Made by a program: the position numbers and the translations under genes. 45,858 bases of DNA. Origin: Caldilineaceae bacterium. Lineage in GTDB: Bacteria > Chloroflexota > Anaerolineae > Caldilineales > Caldilineaceae. Below the pieces are notes generated by a model. That model was given only the letters and a program-made list of their open reading frames with translations. It ran no database searches and was not told the origin of the DNA. Of the stretch, positions 32,560 through 41,335 are shown in pieces. Numbering within the stretch: the stretch's first letter is position 1; every line of letters starts with the position of its first letter. The stretch lies in assembly GCA_022824025.1 (NCBI GenBank), contig JAJEBF010000060.1, forward strand, positions 1 through 45,858, in the 5' to 3' direction.

Positions 32560-35500
32560 CTAACCGGTTCCTGTGTCTCTCAAGTCGACGAGGTATTGAC
32601 GCCCAGCTGAGGTGATTTCCCGTCCTTGCCTTGTCCTCCGCACAAGCTTCATGCGGGCTACAAGAAGTGGTTCCACTTCTTCCAAGAACCGGTCCTTGTC
32701 AATGTTACCTAACATATTCAGTATGTTTCGCTCTCCCAAGGGTTTGCCTTCCCGTTCAAGAAGCTCCAAGTAATCAATGTCGATGCGCCCAAGCCCGTTT
32801 TCGTCTACGAGACGAGTACGGCGTACTTCGTCAAGATGCTCATCAAGGTCACGCTCCTGGAATTCACTAACCAAGACCTCATCCGCAAGCTCTCTGGCAA
32901 GCTCCAGAGCGATGCGTGGAACAAGCCGACCGTATTGGGCAATTTTGAGCCTCAACTGCTCGGGCCACTCTGGGTATTCTAGCCCCACTATCTCGGCTAC
33001 CTCTTGCTTCGTGTAATCTTGTAAAAAAATTTCGGTACAACGGGTCTTAAATGCCGTGTCCAAGTCAGACGGGCGAGTTGTTGCAAACAGGAATGTAATC
33101 TGGGGCAGTCTAGCCACTCTGTCCTTCAAGAGTACCGATCTGTCTTTTGGCTCAAGTGCTGTGAGTAAGCTCTCTTGTACTGACCTCGGAACAAGGTGAA
33201 CCTCGTCGACGAACACTATTAACGGAGGATACTCAAGAACTGGGAGTTGATACTGGGTACCAACTCGTGTGGCCTTTTGACCATAGTCTTGCAGCCTGTC
33301 ATCAATAAGACTGAACAGTCGCTCTCGGCTACTCAAACCTCTGCCATCGAGAGACACGAAAGGCAAGTCCAAAGAAATTGCCACTCGTCGTGCCAACTCG
33401 GTCTTGCCCGTGCTAGGGTTTCCGGTGAACAAATAGCTTGCCGGTAGTTGCGGTGGGTTACGAAGCTGAGCCTTTAGGACGCCACGCTTTAATGTGTCTA
33501 TTGCCGCCCGGTTTCCGACAAAACCAGAAAAGGCCCCCGCAACTTGCTCCCTAACTTCGGGGGGCACGATTGTTGATTTCTCCCTTGATTCTTGATTGGG
33601 GCGAGCATCACCTCCTACCCGCGACAAGCTAAGAGTAGATTCTTGAGGAGTTTCTCTCTGTGGCCCGGGGGCCTCTCTTGAACTAACTGTAGCGATTCCC
33701 CCAGACTCCATACTATCGGAGTCAAATAGATGTGCGACTTGATCGACGCATCCGGTCAAGTGTAGTCCATCTTCTAAGATAATGCGGGCATCTTCTCGAG
33801 AAACTACAAGTGTCTCGTCAAAACCATCCCCGTCTAGATCGTCTAGATTTGAGTACCGTGAACCATCGAAGACAATCAGGCGACCCTTTTCCGCTACTGA
33901 AACCGCCGCCTTTCCACTTAAGATGTCAGCGATACATGCCTGATGGAGGGCCACCCACTGCTCGCGAGTCTTGCCATGTACAGATGGATCACCGTAGACA
34001 CGAAATCCATGGTCCAAGACTTCGGACAGAAAACCTCGCCCGCACAACTTCCAAAGTTCATTCAAGGGTCTGGCACTGAGCATATAGTGAAGCACCTCGC
34101 CAAGACTCTTAGCTTGAGCCAGCGAAGCTTTCTTGCTCTGTGAAGTCATCTTGCCCTCTCTGAACTTAACCTCCAACGGCACCAGCTGGATCCGCGTTTG
34201 CTCTTCACTGTCGATCTTCATACTCGCCACAAGCAGATCTGGCCTTGTGGCTCCCTGCAATGCGGGATTCGCTTTGAGGAGACCTTGACGAAGTCTTCCT
34301 AGGGGAGAGACATATGGATCTACTGGCAAAACCATTCGAATATTGCCGTCCTCACATACTGGCAAGCGGACATTCCTTCCTGCCCCCCGGAACGAATCTT
34401 GCAGTAGTCGTACAGCGAGAAGCATTCCAATTTCGCCGCGGGCTAGGCTTCCCCCCGCGGCGAGCCGTTTTAATATAGGGATGCCACGCCTGGATGTTTC
34501 AAAAAGCAGTGCGTCAATATCGATGTCAGTTTGCGAAACGATTTCTGTTGCCCGAAGAACTGCCCGCTTTAGTGACTCAGGAGGACGCGCCAGCAAGTAG
34601 AATCCACTTCGCTGTTCTCCCGGCCCTACCGCTTGAGGCAATTCGTAGTCCCACAAGAACCCACCTACCTGAGGCGTACTTCGTGAGAAGCAAGCTGGAT
34701 CCAATTCCGATGAAGAAATGGCAAGAAGACGGGTAGACTGCAACTCTTGATTAACGATCTGTCTGTTTGGCGCGAATTCAATATGGCTACAGCCACCTTT
34801 TTTCTCAGCAAACCCCTCAACTTGCCCAACGGCTAGACTGAGCTCATCTAGTAGAACATCTTCGCTTCGAACTACGTTGCCAGCACGTGACTCAATGATC
34901 AATTCAGCGTCGTTCCTATCGAGTCGAATACGAGATCGAAATAGGCTTCCCGCTGTGGAAGGCGACTTCCACTCTTCGACCTCACCAACCGGACTAGCCA
35001 AACCAAGATGGTCAACTATCGTCAAATCCTTTTCCGGTGTCATCTCTGTAGACGAAAACCAACGAACACGATTTCCGGTATCATCAGCCAGACTCGATGT
35101 CTCTTCGTTAGAAGGCTGTAATTCAAGTTCTCGAGAGTCGTATACATCGATCGAGCGGGGTCCGACCAATGAGTCGCTTTCCTTACTATATGTTTCACGG
35201 GACCAAGTGAATATGCCTTCCGTACAGGACGTACCTCCCTGATTGGAGCCAACTATCCCAATGCGCAGGATGGCGCGAGTAGGTAAGACATGGCAAACTT
35301 CATCCAACGTCTTCTCAGCCTGAGAGGCTGTGAAGCCCGATTGGACGCCTCTCGGAACGACGCCAGCTACCACAAGCTCTCTAACTGCCTTGTGATTCGG
35401 CATATCCCTGAGCCTCACAGAACTCCAATATAGTCCCCACATAACATCCCTGCATGAAATGGCAACGTAAGACGTCCACCTTGGTTCGCCTCCGCTTCGG

Positions 35501-37710
35501 GCGAGAGCGAGTGACTGAACTTCGGGGCACCTATGGGGATCTAGCAGACCAGCAAGCGGACACGGCGCGTTGAGCCCTGACTTCAGGACTCGTTGGGCCG
35601 CCACATGCCAACCGAAGCGTACCGGGTGAAGGGGAGAAACCAGAACAGCAACTGGTTCAGAGGCCGCGAGTACCTGACCGCCGTACTGTACAGACTCTGG
35701 CTCCATGATTGATATGGTGTCTACCCAGCTTGCTTCTGCGGGGGCGCATTCTCCCCACTTACGGTAGGCATGGAGATAACCAGTGGCTATCTGATGGGCC
35801 TCCTCATTGGCTAGATCTGCCTCCGGTAAAGAGACTTGCAACGAGCATAGCCATTCAACAACCTGCTCCCTTGCCTTAAGGAAACTTGAAGGGGGATTCA
35901 CAAGGGGGCGCGGGTCAAACTGCAACTGCGATTTACCAAGCAAGCGCGATTCATTGAGACGAGGCCTCGAATCGGCCCATCTAGGTGTGGCTAAGATGGG
36001 ACGCCATGAAGATTCTCTGTTCAGGATTTCATTCTCCGCCCCTCGAAGCCAGGATTCCATAGGCCGAGCCGGGGATACTGAGCTGTTGATACTGTGATGG
36101 GCGCGCATCAGGGCATGGAATCGAGAAGGTAGTATTTCGCCTTGCTCTTCTTCTATTGAGATAGAGAGGGCAAAAGAAGAAATCAAATGACCGTCTGAGT
36201 CCATGAGATCCAGTACGAGTTCAACATCGTCATCGAGATCTATCTGCAGGTCTGCCACACCCTCATTTGCCTCACATTCCACATGATACTCCGAGGGTTC
36301 GGTGATTTTCACGGTGCTCACTTTTGGTCCGCAGAAGACCTTAAGTGTGTGGAGGCCACCACTCCGAAGAAAAAACTCCTGTTTCCACTGTTCTTGCCCC
36401 ACTGTCTTTCGTGGCCCTGTGACCTTTGAGGTAGATGACCCAGGGCATGTAACAAACGCCCCCGGGCCATATTCGGCCAAGCTTATGACCCGAACCGAGG
36501 CGGGTGTCGCACCATATGCATCAGCACTATACGTCACAGGTGCATTGTGGACTGGGACCGCAGCGTCTTCGTAGGTGAAAGGGCTCTCGCATTCATCTGA
36601 AGACGTCAACTCTTTTGGAACCTGACGTCCTAACCTGCGCGAGATTCGTAAAGACTTGAAATCCCCTTCAGGATGCTTGACTTCAAGGATTACTTTCTCT
36701 TCAAACAGATATGGCTCGCCAGCAGATGGCAATTGGTTCAACGGTTCAATGCAGGCGAGTGTAATCTTGTCCGGTTCTGCGCTGTGGCCCACCTCGGCCA
36801 GCATCTCATCAATCACTTCAACAGTAAGAGCGTCTCGCCAGCTCGCATTTTGACTTCCTCTAGAAAGGTAGTAGGAGGGAGCTCGAACAATAGCGGAGGC
36901 AGACCCTGCTGAACGACGTAATTGGGTCAAAAGGGCATCCAACTCTATCTCTAGTTCGTCCCCCTTTGACGTCAACTTGAGTTCCTCTATACCTTCCTCG
37001 ATCCCAGAATCCTCAAGGAATTCAGCTAGCCGCTTCAGTGTCGCCCTACTGCGACCAAAATTATATGCGTCACCATCGAAGGGCAATAAACCACAAACTC
37101 TCGCCAATTCGCTGGGCGTCGTGATATGAGCAAGGCTAGAAAGACTAGATATCTCTTCCACAATTTGCCAAGGCAGCAAATGTTGTTGCGTGGAATCCAA
37201 AGATGGCAGATCCCTGAGAGCTTCTCTTATGGCTTCTTCAACTATCGATGACTCAATTCCTATTCTTCTGGCGGCCATCTCTACAATTTTGGCGTAAAAC
37301 TCGCTCCATTTACGTAGGGGGGGTACATTTCGTCGAATTGGAGGGAGTGGTAAGCCGACTGTATCAGTCGCATTGATAATCGAATACGTCCGGTCGTCCC
37401 ACACCATCGGGTCCACTAGGAGCAGAAAGCTGGGATATGTATTGCGTATTGCAAGGGCATAGTCCCAGTTACAAATTCGACTCGCGCCTGCCCCGTCCGC
37501 TATAGGATTACGAGTGACTAGAAAGACAGGAATCTGTATACCTTCTTTGGGTTCCCACGGAAACCCGCTGTCCTGAGTCAAGACGAGAAATAAATCCTTT
37601 AACACTTCTTTAGGGAGACCACCAAGTACTAGACGACTGTACTTCGATTGGGAAGTTTGGAGTGTGAATTGCTGCAGGAAGTCTTTTAGCAGTTCCGTGA
37701 GGGCGCTCAT
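32560..37710 (-). CDS. 1716-residue protein: unknown N-terminal part, PD-(D/E)XK-like nuclease, RuvB-like AAA+ domain
   Basis: Overlaps the upstream gene in an ATGA. The first 1000 or so residues are unfamiliar; NWDYALAIRNTYPSFLLLVD near residue 85 and SPLHPVRFGWHVAAQRVL in the middle look like the large DptH-type restriction proteins, from memory only. Around residues 1155-1180, RPDLLVAS and then LVPLEVKFREG give the D...ExK pattern of a PD-(D/E)XK nuclease. The last 300 residues are a RuvB-like AAA+ module: FVGNRAAIDTLKRG, Walker A GNPSTGKT (about 1432), Walker B FVDEVH (about 1498), sensor FATTRPSD, arginine finger KTRCTE, and a winged-helix end. Probably the effector of the operon; nuclease activity is inferred. 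Confidence 0.8.
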   Translation of the reverse strand: MSALTELLKDFLQQFTLQTSQSKYSRLVLGGLPKEVLKDLFLVLTQDSGFPWEPKEGIQIPVFLVTRNPIADGAGASRICNWDYALAIRNTYPSFLLLVDPMVWDDRTYSIINATDTVGLPLPPIRRNVPPLRKWSEFYAKIVEMAARRIGIESSIVEEAIREALRDLPSLDSTQQHLLPWQIVEEISSLSSLAHITTPSELARVCGLLPFDGDAYNFGRSRATLKRLAEFLEDSGIEEGIEELKLTSKGDELEIELDALLTQLRRSAGSASAIVRAPSYYLSRGSQNASWRDALTVEVIDEMLAEVGHSAEPDKITLACIEPLNQLPSAGEPYLFEEKVILEVKHPEGDFKSLRISRRLGRQVPKELTSSDECESPFTYEDAAVPVHNAPVTYSADAYGATPASVRVISLAEYGPGAFVTCPGSSTSKVTGPRKTVGQEQWKQEFFLRSGGLHTLKVFCGPKVSTVKITEPSEYHVECEANEGVADLQIDLDDDVELVLDLMDSDGHLISSFALSISIEEEQGEILPSRFHALMRAHHSINSSVSPARPMESWLRGAENEILNRESSWRPILATPRWADSRPRLNESRLLGKSQLQFDPRPLVNPPSSFLKAREQVVEWLCSLQVSLPEADLANEEAHQIATGYLHAYRKWGECAPAEASWVDTISIMEPESVQYGGQVLAASEPVAVLVSPLHPVRFGWHVAAQRVLKSGLNAPCPLAGLLDPHRCPEVQSLALARSGGEPRWTSYVAISCRDVMWGLYWSSVRLRDMPNHKAVRELVVAGVVPRGVQSGFTASQAEKTLDEVCHVLPTRAILRIGIVGSNQGGTSCTEGIFTWSRETYSKESDSLVGPRSIDVYDSRELELQPSNEETSSLADDTGNRVRWFSSTEMTPEKDLTIVDHLGLASPVGEVEEWKSPSTAGSLFRSRIRLDRNDAELIIESRAGNVVRSEDVLLDELSLAVGQVEGFAEKKGGCSHIEFAPNRQIVNQELQSTRLLAISSSELDPACFSRSTPQVGGFLWDYELPQAVGPGEQRSGFYLLARPPESLKRAVLRATEIVSQTDIDIDALLFETSRRGIPILKRLAAGGSLARGEIGMLLAVRLLQDSFRGAGRNVRLPVCEDGNIRMVLPVDPYVSPLGRLRQGLLKANPALQGATRPDLLVASMKIDSEEQTRIQLVPLEVKFREGKMTSQSKKASLAQAKSLGEVLHYMLSARPLNELWKLCGRGFLSEVLDHGFRVYGDPSVHGKTREQWVALHQACIADILSGKAAVSVAEKGRLIVFDGSRYSNLDDLDGDGFDETLVVSREDARIILEDGLHLTGCVDQVAHLFDSDSMESGGIATVSSREAPGPQRETPQESTLSLSRVGGDARPNQESREKSTIVPPEVREQVAGAFSGFVGNRAAIDTLKRGVLKAQLRNPPQLPASYLFTGNPSTGKTELARRVAISLDLPFVSLDGRGLSSRERLFSLIDDRLQDYGQKATRVGTQYQLPVLEYPPLIVFVDEVHLVPRSVQESLLTALEPKDRSVLLKDRVARLPQITFLFATTRPSDLDTAFKTRCTEIFLQDYTKQEVAEIVGLEYPEWPEQLRLKIAQYGRLVPRIALELARELADEVLVSEFQERDLDEHLDEVRRTRLVDENGLGRIDIDYLELLEREGKPLGERNILNMLGNIDKDRFLEEVEPLLVARMKLVRRTRQGREITSAGRQYLVDLRDTGTG

Positions 37711-39257
37711 TGCAATTGTTTACTTCCTTCAAATGGATTTAGCACTAGCCTACCGCCGCCCGCGTCAGGACTATCAACGAGAACTCCTAGTGCCTCAAGG
37801 TCACTGGCAATTTCGCCTTCTTGGAGGTCTCCAGTAGAAAGCCGTACGCCATAAAAGGAAAAACGACTAGCCAAGTGCTGCAAGGTGACAGGCGCTTCGC
37901 GCATTGCACTGCATGTGGAATAACACATCGCTAGCAAAAGGACCGGGCCAGGTCGAACCACCCAGGGAGCGTTGCGCGGCCCTGGCAGTTTGGCTAGCAG
38001 GTAACCTTGGTCGTGTTCGTTCAATAGAGGATCCTTGGACGGTCTTCTACGTAGAGTGTGAACCAGGAATTCGTATAGATTCTTTGGTGAGCCAGAGCGA
38101 CCTGACACTTTTGAGGCCTGCTCATCAAGGATTTTCCCAAGTTGTGTCATCGCCCAGCTTTTCGGAGCAGAGGAGAGGTGAATCCTAGAGTCAAAAAGAT
38201 GACAGAGTAATTGTTTGATTTGCTCTACTGCCGTAAGCCCGTTCCCATCTTGGAGAGACAGAATCCAGCCAGAATTGGCATCTTGCAATGCATGCAGGAG
38301 GAGGTTCAGCCCTAGACGGGCAGTTGCGTAAGATTCAACCTGCCTCCTGAAATAAGAGTCCGAACTCTGTCCTCCATCCAAGAACGCGCCGTATCCAAGA
38401 TGTCCCGACCACAACTTGCTCTTTACTTCATCTTCGCTGGGGGGATCGTGGCCATCCAAGACTTTCAAGGCCCATAGCCACACCTCGAAGTTGAGTCTAC
38501 AAACCCACAGAACATGTGTTGAGAGACCGAGCCTCAGAATGCTCTCGACCAATGCACACCATTGTCTGCGCGTTAACATTGGTTTCAGCTTAATTATTTC
38601 CTTAAGGTCTTGGGCGAAAGCCTCAGCGGGCGAATATGGGGCGGCTGGATTCTTTCGATAGGGCACATGGGACCATGTTAGGTCAGGTACCTGCCAGCTC
38701 TCGTCAACAGACCTTCTCTGGTCTCCAAGCAATGAAGAAGTACCCTGTTCAAGAAATATTGCAAACTGATCATCCTCTCCATCAATGACTTCGATCGCTT
38801 TTGCCAGACTTCTTGCGGTCTCAGGGAATCCGATCGGGCCAACACCGCAGGCCAGAGCATACATAGCAAGCCGCCCAGGATTCCATCTAGATCGAGGACG
38901 GCCAAGCACACCGGAGAACTTTGCGAGCGAAGGGACTAGAGGTACGAGTTGAGGTAGTGGCCTAGATGATGTTTCTCCAGGCCGCACCGGGCTACGGAGA
39001 GCCTGCTCAAAGATAAACCGCCATGCCTCAATCTGGACACTATCTGAACCAAGTTGCTCCGGCAGTTGATTTACATCCTCAAGGTCGATTATGCTCTCTT
39101 GAACCATCACCAATTGAAGCTCTCGATAACATGAGCCCAATAGCACATCACCCGTGGCGTATTCAGGTTGAACACCAATGTTCAGACATGATCTGTCGTA
39201 CTCACGATGGTTATGACGAAAGGGACGCTCTCGAAATTGAGCTAGTGTCACAGTCAC
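37707..39257 (-). CDS. Unknown 516-residue protein of the defence operon
   Basis: Starts at a GTG that overlaps the ATPase stop (GTGA) and ends in an ATGA with the giant gene, so all three are translationally coupled. No domain is recognised with certainty. The N-terminal half is helical; a conserved-looking KLPGPRNAPWVVRPGPVLLL precedes a C-terminal segment that reads like a winged helix (TLQHLASRFSFYGVRLSTGD, then IASDLEALGVLVDSPDAGGG). By order and size it occupies the place of DptG between DptF and DptH; this is an argument from layout only. Likely a structural or DNA-binding subunit. Confidence 0.7.
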   Translation of the reverse strand: MTVTLAQFRERPFRHNHREYDRSCLNIGVQPEYATGDVLLGSCYRELQLVMVQESIIDLEDVNQLPEQLGSDSVQIEAWRFIFEQALRSPVRPGETSSRPLPQLVPLVPSLAKFSGVLGRPRSRWNPGRLAMYALACGVGPIGFPETARSLAKAIEVIDGEDDQFAIFLEQGTSSLLGDQRRSVDESWQVPDLTWSHVPYRKNPAAPYSPAEAFAQDLKEIIKLKPMLTRRQWCALVESILRLGLSTHVLWVCRLNFEVWLWALKVLDGHDPPSEDEVKSKLWSGHLGYGAFLDGGQSSDSYFRRQVESYATARLGLNLLLHALQDANSGWILSLQDGNGLTAVEQIKQLLCHLFDSRIHLSSAPKSWAMTQLGKILDEQASKVSGRSGSPKNLYEFLVHTLRRRPSKDPLLNEHDQGYLLAKLPGPRNAPWVVRPGPVLLLAMCYSTCSAMREAPVTLQHLASRFSFYGVRLSTGDLQEGEIASDLEALGVLVDSPDAGGGRLVLNPFEGSKQLQ

Positions 39258-41332
39258 TTTTCTCGCCTTGCAAACTCGACGGTGCCATCTGTAGAAGGGG
39301 AAAGGGAGCCAAGCGCTCCAACACAGATCGACACACCTCCCCCCAACATGCTCTCCTTGTCTCGTGCCAAGCCCCCGGCTATGGCGTTCTTCACTTTGTC
39401 AATTGCAGCTCGTGTGTGGGGCGCGAAGCTGGCGGCTCGTGCACCTGTTGAATACGCTTGAAGCGTCGCAAATAGGTCAAAAGTGAGTGGAATGCGATGC
39501 CCTTCCACTTCAATCCACGGGATATCGTGCCCTGGGATCTCTTCAGTTGACTCTGACGCGATCCGTGGAATTACATTGCCGAGGGAATGCGTCACAAAAA
39601 TATCTCTGGTGGGATCAGGCGACGGTTGCCCAAAGACTCGAACAAGCGAGCCACCAAAAACACCTCCAGGGGCCAGAATCTCTCGCAGGGGTTGAACGAC
39701 CTTCGTCAACTCCTTACGCTCCCTTAAGATCTTTTCGTACTCAGTCAGGTACTCGAAGTCAAGGTACTCACCTTCACGTACGCCCCAAAAACGTTTGACT
39801 AGTATCGAACAAAGGATTCGTAGCGACTCCTGGATCGCCCTGACCCTGCTCGATTCCCTTACAGTGTCACTCCAGAAATCCTCTGCCTCTGACATCAGCT
39901 CCAACAGCCGGTTTACTATCGGAGTGAGCTTCTGCTCAAAAGCTTCTGAACCCTGTCTTACCGACTGCCCAAACTCGTCTTCTATCATTCTTAGGACACT
40001 TCCAAGACCCGAAGGAGTGGCAAGGGCCGGGTCGAGCTTCCGAGAAAAAGTACCAGCTAACATTTGCCTAATATGTGCGCCCTGAGCTCTCTTCCGCTGG
40101 CTGAACACCGTTATGGCCGACAATGTCACATCCGATCTTTTGACGGTACCTGTATGTAGCTCTTCAGAGGGACTCAACCAATTCGGGAATAGGGCTTGAG
40201 AATATAGATGAAAGACCAATTCCCATGCTGCCGAGAGACTCCTTGCAGGTTGCGTGTCTATGGAGATTTCATCTACTCGTTCGTGGACCCACGAGCAGGG
40301 AGAAAGTGCTAGATCGTCAGAACGAAAATCGTCACGTTGCCCTACAATGAGTTCGGCACACAAGGAAAAGGAGTCTCGAAAATTCCAACGTTGGCCAGTA
40401 GCAATCTCACTATGGCGTAGTAGTCTAAGCAGGTTCCGACGGCACTCATCATTTCTAAGCATTTGGGCATTGACGTAAAACGGGCAGAATTTTTTAGATG
40501 TACAGTCACCGCAATTTTCATCGCCCTCCCATTTTCGTATATTTGACGCTGTGGAAACCATTTGTTCGAAAGGCGATTCCCCAGTGACACTTGTGATGAT
40601 TGAATCTAAGTCAAGGGGCCAAGCTGCAAATCTCGGGTCGTCTTCAAGGGGCCAACAATTCGGTCTGACGGTCGCGAGTGCGGCCTGTCCTACTCCTGTA
40701 GCGGTAAGTAGTCGTGTCAATAGCATTGTAACTTCGGGATCATTGAGCCATTCAAGCGATTTCTTGGTTTCAATGGCTGAGCGCGCGCGAGCGACTAACC
40801 CGCGGTTGGCGCAACAAATGAATACTGGCTCTTGTCCTTCCGGGGAGGTGAATAAGTCAGCGAGATCTTCAATCAGGGGATCTTCCGCAACCTGATCAGG
40901 TCCATCAACAGCGGACGCGTCTTGTATTATTGTCAGACTCCGAAGTCTCTCGCCTAGTACTGACCCCTCAAATTCCTTGGCAGTGACACTAACACGTCTA
41001 GGAGCAACCGGTCCAGGTTCGAATTTGCTTGAAACAAGGTTTATCAATTCCCCTTGAGAGTTACTTTGAATGTCTAATTCCTGAACAAATGCCTCCACAG
41101 CTTCTGACTTTCCGTTGCCAGGACCACCGATTAAGAAAATCCAGCGCGGCGTTCCAGGAGTGCCATCAACCAGATTACGCGCTAAGTCCCTGATCTTCTT
41201 GATTAGAGGTGTTTCGACGGTTTTCCTAAGGGGTTTTCCCATTGCCGCGTGGAACGGCACTCGCACTCCACCACGATCATGGCCATGCCAAGAGAGTAAT
41301 TCGGACACCCAGAGGTTTTCGTTTCGAGGCAT
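39254..41332 (-). CDS. P-loop ATPase with cysteine cluster, DptF-like
   Basis: 692 residues, starting 3 bp after the methyltransferase stop. Walker A is GGPGNGKSE (69-77); a sensor-like FICCANRGLV lies near residue 171-180. Three cysteines in C-x2-C-x5-C spacing (Cys274, 277, 283, in CGDCTSKKFCPF) with another Cys near 297 could hold zinc or an Fe-S cluster. The GxxGxGKSE form of the P-loop recalls DptF of the phosphorothioate-dependent restriction module; this is memory-based and needs a profile search. It overlaps the next gene by four bases. Probably drives the effector complex with ATP. Confidence 0.75.
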   Translation of the reverse strand: MPRNENLWVSELLSWHGHDRGGVRVPFHAAMGKPLRKTVETPLIKKIRDLARNLVDGTPGTPRWIFLIGGPGNGKSEAVEAFVQELDIQSNSQGELINLVSSKFEPGPVAPRRVSVTAKEFEGSVLGERLRSLTIIQDASAVDGPDQVAEDPLIEDLADLFTSPEGQEPVFICCANRGLVARARSAIETKKSLEWLNDPEVTMLLTRLLTATGVGQAALATVRPNCWPLEDDPRFAAWPLDLDSIITSVTGESPFEQMVSTASNIRKWEGDENCGDCTSKKFCPFYVNAQMLRNDECRRNLLRLLRHSEIATGQRWNFRDSFSLCAELIVGQRDDFRSDDLALSPCSWVHERVDEISIDTQPARSLSAAWELVFHLYSQALFPNWLSPSEELHTGTVKRSDVTLSAITVFSQRKRAQGAHIRQMLAGTFSRKLDPALATPSGLGSVLRMIEDEFGQSVRQGSEAFEQKLTPIVNRLLELMSEAEDFWSDTVRESSRVRAIQESLRILCSILVKRFWGVREGEYLDFEYLTEYEKILRERKELTKVVQPLREILAPGGVFGGSLVRVFGQPSPDPTRDIFVTHSLGNVIPRIASESTEEIPGHDIPWIEVEGHRIPLTFDLFATLQAYSTGARAASFAPHTRAAIDKVKNAIAGGLARDKESMLGGGVSICVGALGSLSPSTDGTVEFARREK

Positions 41333-41335
41333 AGA

